A DNA stretch of 14,669 nucleotides, from contig CAZZWO010000061.1 in assembly GCA_964657885.1 (NCBI GenBank), positions 1-14,669 of the forward strand. The letters are read 5' to 3'. This document shows positions 1 through 5,744 of the stretch, piece after piece (positions within the stretch are counted from its first letter, which is position 1; the number at the start of each line of letters is the position of its first letter). A model generated the notes under the pieces. That model did not search any database and was not told the origin of the DNA. It saw only the letters and a program-made list of their open reading frames with translations. The position numbers and the translations under genes are program-made. Source of the DNA: BOG-908 sp964657885. GTDB lineage: Bacteria; Pseudomonadota; Alphaproteobacteria; Acetobacterales; Acetobacteraceae.

Positions 1-1088
1 GCGCCGCCGGACGCACATTCTACCGCATCGAAAACGGCGTCCGCCAGCAGCTCGGCCAGGACGGCGAGTACCACGACATCGTGCGCCCCGATGGCGTGCT
101 GATGCTGGAGGACATCAAACGGACCGCCAAGCCGGTGCTGCGCAATGCCTCCGCATCCGTGTGGGACATCGGCGACGGCGTTCTGTGCTTCGAGTTCACC
201 AGCAAGAGCAACTCGCTCGACGAGCAGATCATGGCGCTGCTCGGCAAAACCATCGCGCTGGTCAAAAAGGATTACAAAGCGCTCGTCATCTACAACGAAG
301 GCTCGAACTTCTCGGTCGGCGCAAATATCGGGCTGGCGCTGTTTGCCGCCAACATCGCCGCCTGGATGCAGGTGGAAAGTTCGATCGCGACCGGCCAGGA
401 CATGATGCAGAAGCTGAAATACGCACCGTTCCCGGTCGTGTCGGCGCCGTCCGGCATGGCGCTCGGTGGCGGCTGCGAATTCCTGCTGCATTCCGACGCG
501 GTGCAGGCGCATGCCGAAACCTATGCCGGGCTTGTCGAATGCGGCGTCGGGCTGCTGCCCGGCTGGGGCGGCTGCAAGGAAATGCTGGGACGCTGGGCCA
601 CCGCGCCCAAAATGCCGAAGGGCCCGATGCCGGCGCCGATGAAGGTTTTCGAGATGATCAGCACGGCCAAGGTTGCCAAATCGGCAGCCGAGGCCGGCGA
701 GATGCTGGTACTGCGGCCCACCGACCGGGTGACGATGAACCGCTACCGGCTACTGGCCGACGCCAAGAAGCGGGCTCTGGAGCTCGCGGTGGATTACCAG
801 GCGCCGGAGCCGCGCGAGATCGTGCTGCCCGGGCCGTCCGGCCGGCTGGTGCTGGACCAGGCGGTGGCAGGGTTCCGCAAGACCGGCCTGGCGACGAAGC
901 ACGACGTGGTGGTGTCGGGCGAGCTGGCGCGCGTGCTGACCGGTGGCGACACCGACATCATCGACACCGTCAAGGAAAGCAAAATCCTCGACCTGGAACG
1001 CGAATCCTTCCTGCGCCTGATGAAGACATCCGGAACACTGGCCCGCATCGAGCACATGCTTGAAACCGGCAAGCCGCTGCGTAACTGA
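1..1088 (+). CDS. Bifunctional 3-hydroxyacyl-CoA dehydrogenase/enoyl-CoA hydratase, 3' part only
   Basis: Partial gene: the reading frame is open from base 3 with no start in the window, so the N-terminal 3-hydroxyacyl-CoA dehydrogenase part lies off the left edge. What remains is mainly a crotonase-fold enoyl-CoA hydratase domain, which hydrates trans-2-enoyl-CoA in fatty-acid beta-oxidation. The oxyanion-hole region reads SNFSVGANIG, followed by GMALGGGCEF and GLVECGVGLLPGWGG. The two catalytic glutamates of the family are both present, at bases 477-479 (GGGCE) and 537-539 (GLVE). They are 20 residues apart, as in FadB. Having the hydratase at the C-terminus is the FadN-like order, the reverse of E. 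coli FadB/FadJ. The dehydrogenase half is inferred from this family, not seen. The stop is 21 bases before the acyl-CoA dehydrogenase start, so the two are probably one operon. Confidence 0.88.
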   Translation, partial: AAGRTFYRIENGVRQQLGQDGEYHDIVRPDGVLMLEDIKRTAKPVLRNASASVWDIGDGVLCFEFTSKSNSLDEQIMALLGKTIALVKKDYKALVIYNEGSNFSVGANIGLALFAANIAAWMQVESSIATGQDMMQKLKYAPFPVVSAPSGMALGGGCEFLLHSDAVQAHAETYAGLVECGVGLLPGWGGCKEMLGRWATAPKMPKGPMPAPMKVFEMISTAKVAKSAAEAGEMLVLRPTDRVTMNRYRLLADAKKRALELAVDYQAPEPREIVLPGPSGRLVLDQAVAGFRKTGLATKHDVVVSGELARVLTGGDTDIIDTVKESKILDLERESFLRLMKTSGTLARIEHMLETGKPLRN

Positions 1089-1109
1089 CGCCGTAACGGG
1101 AGATTAACG

Positions 1110-2888
1110 ATGCAAGTTTACAAGGCGCCGCTGCGCGACATGCAGTTCGTGATGCACGAGCTGCACAACTCCGCAGCCCATGTCGCGGAGATCGGCCAGC
1201 CCGACGTCACCGAGGAGCTGATGGACAGCATTCTCGAGGAGGCCGGGAAGTTCGCCACCGACATCCTGTTGCCGATCAATGCGAGCGGCGACGAGGAAGG
1301 CTGCAAGCTGGAGAACGGCGTCGTCCGCACGCCGAAAGGCTTTGTCGAGGCCTACAAGAAGTTCTGCGAGGCCGGCTGGGGCGCGCTGTCGTCGCCGACC
1401 GAGTACGGCGGCCAGGGATTGCCCGAAATCCTCGGCAAGATGGTCGAGGAAATGCAGTGTTCCGCAAACCTTTCGTTCGGCCTGTACCCGGGCCTGACGC
1501 ATGGCGCGACGCTGGCGCTGGAAGGCCACGGCTCGGACGAGTTGAAGCAGCGCTATCTGCCGAAGATGATCGACGGCACCTGGTCGGGGACGATGTGCCT
1601 GACCGAGCCGCATTGCGGCACCGACCTCGGCATGATGCGCACCAAGGCGGTGCCACAGGGCGACGGCAGCTACAAGGTCAGCGGCGCCAAGATCTTCATC
1701 TCCGCCGGCGAGCACGACCTGACCGAGAACATCGTCCACCTGGTGCTGGCGCGCCTTCCCGATGCGCCGAAGGGCATCAAAGGCGTCAGCATGTTCCTGG
1801 TGCCGAAATTCGTGCCCAACGAAGACGGCCGGCCGGGTGCGCGCAACGGCGTCACCTGCACCGCCATCGAGCACAAGATGGGGCTGAAGGGTTCGGCGAC
1901 CGCCCAGCTTTATTTCGACGACGCCGTGGGCTGGCTGGTGGGCGAACCCAACAAGGGCATGCGCGCCATGTTCACGATGATGAACGCCGAGCGGCTCTCC
2001 GTCGGTATCCAGGGCCTGGGGGTTGCCGAGACCGCGTATCAGAGTGCCGCGTTCTACGCGAAGGACCGCATCCAGGGCCGCGCGCTGAGCGGCGCAAAAT
2101 ACCCGGAGCGCGCGGCCGACCCGATCATCGTGCACCCCGATGTACGGCGCACGCTGATGACGGTGCGTGCCTATGTCGAAGGTTGCCGCGCCTTGTCGGG
2201 CTGGGTGGCGACCTCGCTCGACCTCGAGACCAAGGCGGCCGACCCGCAGCGCCGCCAGGAGGCCGAGGATTTCGTCGCTATCATGACACCAGTCGTGAAG
2301 GCGCTGTTCACCGATCTCGGCTTCGAACTCTCCAGCATGGCGCTGCAGGTTTATGGCGGCCACGGCTACATCCGTGATCACGGCATGGAGCAGCTGGTGC
2401 GCGATGCCCGCATCTGCATGATCTACGAGGGTGCGAACGGCATCCAGGCGCTGGACCTGGTGGGCCGCAAGATGCCGGCGCATATGGGCCGTTTCCTGCG
2501 CCAGTTCTTCCACCCGGTGCAGGCCTTCATCGAAGAAAATGCCGCTGACCCGAAGGTGCTGCCTTTGGCGAAGTCGTTCGCCGCCCTCCAGCAGGCCACC
2601 GCGCACCTCGCCCAGGTGTCGATGAAAGACCCCGAGGAAGCAGGAGCTGCGGCCACCGATTATCTGCGCCTCATGGGCCTGGTTGCGCTGGGCTTCATGT
2701 GGGCCAAAGCCGCCAAGGTGGCGGAGGCGAAGCTGCCGGAAGCGAACGGCGATGCCGGGTTCTACAAGGCCAAGCTGACGACGGCCCAGTTCTTCGCCGA
2801 CCGCCTGCTGCCCCAGACCGGCGCGCTGTGGAGCAGCATCAAGGCCGGCAAGGCCAGCATGATGGAGCTGGAAGAAGCCGCCTTCTGA
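1110..2888 (+). CDS. Acyl-CoA dehydrogenase (FadE-like, 592 aa)
   Basis: FAD flavoprotein that oxidises acyl-CoA to trans-2-enoyl-CoA, the first step of beta-oxidation, feeding the hydratase/dehydrogenase encoded just upstream. The ATG follows GGGAG (1098-1102) by 7 bases. At 592 aa it is longer than a typical 380-aa dehydrogenase and fits the subfamily with an extra C-terminal domain. The order is an N-terminal helical part to about residue 155, the flavin-contacting stretch CLTEPHCGTD at 163-172, a middle beta domain to about 280, a helical FAD domain to about 460 (QVYGGHGYIRDHGMEQ), and a C-terminal extension. MIYEGANGIQ includes Glu440, at the position of the catalytic base of MCAD-type enzymes. 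Chain length preference cannot be read from the sequence. A thiolase, often a neighbour, is not in the window. Confidence 0.93.
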   Translation: MQVYKAPLRDMQFVMHELHNSAAHVAEIGQPDVTEELMDSILEEAGKFATDILLPINASGDEEGCKLENGVVRTPKGFVEAYKKFCEAGWGALSSPTEYGGQGLPEILGKMVEEMQCSANLSFGLYPGLTHGATLALEGHGSDELKQRYLPKMIDGTWSGTMCLTEPHCGTDLGMMRTKAVPQGDGSYKVSGAKIFISAGEHDLTENIVHLVLARLPDAPKGIKGVSMFLVPKFVPNEDGRPGARNGVTCTAIEHKMGLKGSATAQLYFDDAVGWLVGEPNKGMRAMFTMMNAERLSVGIQGLGVAETAYQSAAFYAKDRIQGRALSGAKYPERAADPIIVHPDVRRTLMTVRAYVEGCRALSGWVATSLDLETKAADPQRRQEAEDFVAIMTPVVKALFTDLGFELSSMALQVYGGHGYIRDHGMEQLVRDARICMIYEGANGIQALDLVGRKMPAHMGRFLRQFFHPVQAFIEENAADPKVLPLAKSFAALQQATAHLAQVSMKDPEEAGAAATDYLRLMGLVALGFMWAKAAKVAEAKLPEANGDAGFYKAKLTTAQFFADRLLPQTGALWSSIKAGKASMMELEEAAF

Positions 2889-2917
2889 ACTGCGGGGCGC
2901 TAAGCCCGGCTATTTCC

Positions 2918-2947
2918 GACAGCGGGATGGGTCGCCGTCCCGCTGTC
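2918..2947. terminator. Perfect 10-bp hairpin between convergent genes
   Basis: GACAGCGGGA at 2918-2927 is perfectly complementary to TCCCGCTGTC at 2938-2947, with a 10-base loop. It lies in the 90-base gap between the acyl-CoA dehydrogenase stop and the convergent nuclease-family stop, where a two-way terminator would be expected. Neither strand shows a clear T-run after the stem, so it could instead act as a 3'-end stabiliser or a Rho-assisted stop. Confidence 0.45.
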
Positions 2948-2978
2948 AGTGCCGCCGCATGAGGCGGGCGAAGCCGGG

Positions 2979-3596
2979 TTAAGCCGCGAGACGCTCCGCG
3001 ACCGTGAGCGCATCGAGACGCACGACGATCGGGCGGTGATCGGAGCCTGCGCGGTCGAGCGCGTTGGCCTGCCCGCACACCAGGCCGCGCACATAGCAGC
3101 GGTCCAGCCTCAACGGCACCACGTCCGCACAGACATGCGTCGGCTCGCGCGGCCCGACATCCCGGAAGCCCGGCAGCAGGGCCGGCCCGACAAGGTTGTA
3201 GTCACCCAGAACCGCCGCGCGATACGGCAGATGAGTCGCGATATAGCGCAACTGGCGGCGGTTCAGCACTTGGCCATGCGACAGGTGAACGTTGGCGACC
3301 GAGAACGCCGGCAGATCGATGATCTGACACACGCGATCCACCAGCGCGCCCGACGGCAGGTGGACGACCCGCGGCCGCGCATGGCAGGTGGGGCTCCAGA
3401 CCGCGAGCCCATGGATGCGCCCGGGCAGCGGCACCCTGGTGTAGAACCCGCCGAGATGCTGCGGCAGTGCGTTCATCGCGACCGTCGCCTCCTGCATCAG
3501 GAGCAGGTCGGGCCGCTCACGCTTGGCAAGCGCCACCACGTCACCGATCGTGGCACCAGTCAGACGCAGCAAGTTCCAGCTTATGATTTTGGTCAA
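2979..3596 (-). CDS. Endonuclease/exonuclease/phosphatase family protein (205 aa)
   Basis: Member of the DNase I-like metal-dependent phosphoesterase fold. The substrate (nucleic acid, phospholipid or other phosphoester) cannot be told. The family motifs run in order, numbered from a TTG start at 3596: SWNLL with Asn8, LLMQEAT with metal-binding Glu36, ANVHLSH with His104, VLGDYN with Asp132 and Asn134, and AGSDHRP with Asp186 and catalytic His187. All expected catalytic residues are present. The frame stays open upstream to a GTG at 3683, but those 29 extra codons do not resemble the family and are AT-richer, so I favour the TTG, despite a weak ribosome site. No signal peptide is seen from the TTG start. 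It lies 151 bases downstream of moaA on the same strand and may be transcribed with it or from its own promoter. Confidence 0.82.
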   Translation of the reverse strand: MTKIISWNLLRLTGATIGDVVALAKRERPDLLLMQEATVAMNALPQHLGGFYTRVPLPGRIHGLAVWSPTCHARPRVVHLPSGALVDRVCQIIDLPAFSVANVHLSHGQVLNRRQLRYIATHLPYRAAVLGDYNLVGPALLPGFRDVGPREPTHVCADVVPLRLDRCYVRGLVCGQANALDRAGSDHRPIVVRLDALTVAERLAA

Positions 3597-3679
3597 GAGA
3601 GCCGCTTCGCCTGAATGTTGCGCCGCATCTAACAGGAAGCTCGCAGGAAAAGGTGTAAAAATCGGTAATCCCGCGCAGC

Positions 3680-3707
3680 GCACCCAAGCCGTTTTGGGCC
3701 AGGGTGC
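3680..3707 (-). terminator. Possible weak terminator downstream of moaA
   Basis: GCACCC at 3680-3685 pairs with GGGTGC at 3702-3707. An alternative inner pairing, CCCAA 3683-3687 with TTGGG 3694-3698, is also possible. It follows the moaA stop by about 40 bases in the direction of transcription. There is no T-run directly after it, so this is a weak candidate. Confidence 0.22.
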
Positions 3708-3747
3708 AGCGGCGATGCACCAGCCGTCGGAAGCGCCCCGAAATGCC

Positions 3748-4797
3748 TCAGCCGCCAGTGACGCTCATGTGGCGGGAGACCGAAACCCCGCGCGCTCCTC
3801 TCCCGATCACGAAATCATGGCCGCGCGGCTTGCGTGAAATAGCCTCCCGTATCGCCACCTGCATGTCATCTCCGCGGCGAAGCGGCGCGCGCAGATCGGC
3901 GGCATCGTCCTGGCCGAGACACATATAGAGCGTGCCGGTTACCGTCAGACGGACGCGATTGCAGTCCTCGCAGAAATTATGGGTCATCGGCGTGATGAAC
4001 CCGAGGCGGCGCCCGGTCTCGCGGACGTCGACATAGCGCGCGGGCCCGCCGGTCCGGTAAGGGCTGTCGTCCAGGGTCCATCGCTGCTTCAGCCGGCTCC
4101 GCACCAGCGACAAAGGCAGGTAATGGTCGGCCCTCGACGGACCGATCTCGCCCATCGGCATGGTCTCTATAAGGCAGAGGTCGAACCCGTGACGGCCACA
4201 CCAGCCCACGAGATCGCTCAGCTCATCCTCGTTCTCGCCACGCAGCGCCACGGCGTTGATCTTCACCTGCAGGCCCGCAGCCTTGGCCGCGAAGATGCCC
4301 GCGAGCACCTGGTCCAGCCTGCCCCAGCGCGTGAGCCGGGCGAACCGCTCAGGATCCAACGTATCCATGCTCACGTTGATGCGCCTGACACCCGCCCGCA
4401 CCAGATCCTCGGCGTAACGGGCCAGTTGAGTTCCGTTGGTGGTCAGCGTCAGCTCGCTCAGCCCTTGGCCCAGCCGCGAGCCCAAACTGCGGAACAGCTC
4501 CATCACGCCTCGCCGGACCAGCGGCTCGCCGCCGGTGATCCGCAGACGGGTGACGCCGGCCGCCACAAATTCAGCACAGACGCGATCCAGCTCCTCGAGA
4601 GTGAGGATTTCGGCTTTCGGCAGGAAGGTCATGTCTTCCGACATGCAGTAGACGCACCGAAGATCGCACCGGTCCGTCACTGATACCCGCAAGTAGGTGA
4701 TCGGGCGGGCAAAAGGGTCGGTCAGGGATGCCATGCTGGCCGACAGATCGCGAGTGGCAGGCCATGGGTCAAGTGGCAATGCGCCCTGCGCCATCAT
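3748..4797 (-). CDS. moaA: GTP 3',8-cyclase MoaA
   Basis: Radical SAM enzyme that converts GTP to 3',8-cyclo-7,8-dihydro-GTP, the first step of molybdenum cofactor synthesis in the cytoplasm. Numbered from 4797, the N-terminal [4Fe-4S] motif CDLRCVYC supplies Cys44, Cys48 and Cys51, and the SAM-contacting ITGGEP is at 87-92. The C-terminal cluster motif has Cys276, Cys279 and Cys293. The protein ends in the Gly-Gly tail that MoaA needs for activity. The chosen ATG overlaps the stop of the DUF3553 gene as ATGA, and GGAGGG lies immediately before it. A second ATG follows at once, and a third at 4734 would give a length nearer the family norm, so the first 21 residues are uncertain. No other moa, mob or moe gene is present here. 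Confidence 0.96.
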   Translation of the reverse strand: MMAQGALPLDPWPATRDLSASMASLTDPFARPITYLRVSVTDRCDLRCVYCMSEDMTFLPKAEILTLEELDRVCAEFVAAGVTRLRITGGEPLVRRGVMELFRSLGSRLGQGLSELTLTTNGTQLARYAEDLVRAGVRRINVSMDTLDPERFARLTRWGRLDQVLAGIFAAKAAGLQVKINAVALRGENEDELSDLVGWCGRHGFDLCLIETMPMGEIGPSRADHYLPLSLVRSRLKQRWTLDDSPYRTGGPARYVDVRETGRRLGFITPMTHNFCEDCNRVRLTVTGTLYMCLGQDDAADLRAPLRRGDDMQVAIREAISRKPRGHDFVIGRGARGVSVSRHMSVTGG

Positions 4798-4970
4798 CCC
4801 TCCGGCTCCAGGACTACCACGTCGGTGTTAACAAGGACCTTACCGGCGTGTTCGAAGTTCACCGTGACACGCGCGCCGGCGACCGATTGGACTTGACCCC
4901 GTCCCCAATCCGGCCGCCCAGGATGCAAGACGAATTGGCCGGGTTCGTAGGCGGCGTTTGTTCTGGCCAA
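4794..4970 (-). CDS. DUF3553 small protein, Tudor/SH3-like (58 aa)
   Basis: Small protein matching the DUF3553 pattern: VLHPGRPDWGRGQVQS followed by VTVNFEHAGKVLV. The function is unknown. The pattern (hydrophobic-x-HP, W/F-G-x-G-x-V, then v-x-v-x-F-x-x-x-G-K-x-L) resembles the Tudor-like C-terminal domain of PcrA/UvrD helicases that contacts RNA polymerase; that likeness is my own reading. I chose the TTG at 4970 because GGCGGAG sits 6 bases upstream and the length then fits the family. A GTG at 4997 or TTG at 5012 would add 9 or 14 residues without a good ribosome site. The TGA overlaps the moaA start by four bases, so the two are probably translationally coupled. The gene is divergent from the chemotaxis operon, only 44 bases from its first start. 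Confidence 0.78.
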   Translation of the reverse strand: MARTNAAYEPGQFVLHPGRPDWGRGQVQSVAGARVTVNFEHAGKVLVNTDVVVLEPEG

Positions 4971-4976
4971 ATCGTG

Positions 4977-4983
4977 CTCCGCC
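4977..4983 (-). promoter_or_regulatory. Ribosome binding site deciding the DUF3553 start
   Basis: GGCGGAG on the minus strand, 6 bases before the TTG at 4970. It is the only good Shine-Dalgarno match upstream of any possible start of this gene. Confidence 0.45.
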
Positions 4984-5014
4984 TCGGAATGCGTCACATC
5001 AAGGGATACCAACG

Positions 5015-5641
5015 ATGGAACGGGCGCCGTCTGGCTCGGGTTCGCCGCCGGCGAGCGCCAAACTTCCGCTCGCCCTCACTCTGGCCGCGCGGGTTTGCCA
5101 CGACCTCGCCAGCACGGTCGGCGCCCTGGCCGGCACGCTGGACATGGCATTGGAGGCGGCAGACCCCGAAGCGCTGGCGCTCGCCGTCGCCTGCGCCCGC
5201 GAACTCTCCGCCCGGCTGCGCCTGTTGCGCGCCGCCTGGAGCATGGATGCCGAGATCCCCGACCTGCACACGCTGGCCGCCGGCCTTCCGGGAACCGAGC
5301 GGCTCACAGTGGACCTGTCGGGCCTGCCGCCTCAGCTCGGGCCTGATCAGCGGAGGATGGTTCCCAACCTGCTGCTCCTTGCCGCCCAGGGGCTGCCGCG
5401 CGGCGGGACCATTCATGTGTCCGGCGAGAGAGCCGGCATTTCAGCCCGGATAATTGGCACCCGCGCCGGCTGGCCCGCCTGCCTGAGCCCGTGCCTTGTC
5501 GACCCGGATGCCCTGGAAGCAGCGTGCCGATCGACGCGGGACGTAGGGGTCGCGGTGTTCTGCCTGCTCGCAACGGTATCGGCCCTGCAGGTCACCGTGC
5601 ACGACGCCGCAAACCTGTCGTTGAACGCCCGGCCATCCTGA
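5015..5641 (+). CDS. ChpT-like histidine phosphotransferase (208 aa)
   Basis: Matches the histidine phosphotransferase family of Caulobacter ChpT, a dimeric pseudo-kinase that carries phosphate between receivers and has no ATPase activity. The first helix contains RVCHDLASTVGAL, with His29 as the expected phospho-acceptor followed by the typical Asp-Leu. A second helix (about 47-72) completes the helical hairpin. The rest (about 85-205) fits the degenerate ATPase-like domain, including PRGGTIHVSG. No N or G boxes for ATP binding are seen. The ATG at 5015 follows AGGGA (5002-5006) by 8 bases; an in-frame TTG at 4958 is unlikely. It sits 103 bases upstream of hybrid cheA in the same direction, which suggests a role in that pathway. 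Whether this is the cell's main ChpT, serving CckA and CtrA, or a dedicated paralogue cannot be decided here. Confidence 0.8.
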   Translation: MERAPSGSGSPPASAKLPLALTLAARVCHDLASTVGALAGTLDMALEAADPEALALAVACARELSARLRLLRAAWSMDAEIPDLHTLAAGLPGTERLTVDLSGLPPQLGPDQRRMVPNLLLLAAQGLPRGGTIHVSGERAGISARIIGTRAGWPACLSPCLVDPDALEAACRSTRDVGVAVFCLLATVSALQVTVHDAANLSLNARPS

Positions 5642-5697
5642 CGCGCCGCCCTTTACGAATTCTTTCTCTTCCCACTGCATCCTTGCTGCGAGCGGCA

Positions 5698-5711
5698 TAC
5701 CCGACCGGGTA
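5698..5711. repeat. Inverted repeat between the chpT-like gene and cheA
   Basis: TACCCG (5698-5703), a 2-base spacer, then CGGGTA (5706-5711). A further complementary pair, GCGA (5688-5691) and TCGC (5714-5717), flanks it asymmetrically. It lies 33 bases before the cheA ATG. It could be an operator, a hairpin in the leader, or chance in GC-rich DNA. Confidence 0.35.
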
Positions 5712-5744
5712 CGTCGCAAAACATTTTAGGCCGGTGGAACCTCC

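Noticed and set aside
1104..2606. Long open frame (about 500 codons) antisense to the acyl-CoA dehydrogenase
   Set aside because: Composition is rich in His, Arg, Ala and Gln as expected from the reverse strand of a GC-rich gene. No family motif is present, and the sense frame is unmistakable.
4827..4842. CtrA-like site TTAA-N7-CTTA
   Set aside because: The second half does not match TTAA, and the site lies within the DUF3553 coding region, away from either promoter region.
5671..5690. Possible sigma-54 promoter upstream of cheA (CCCAC ... CTTGCT)
   Set aside because: The -24 GG is replaced by CC, which removes the essential half of the motif.
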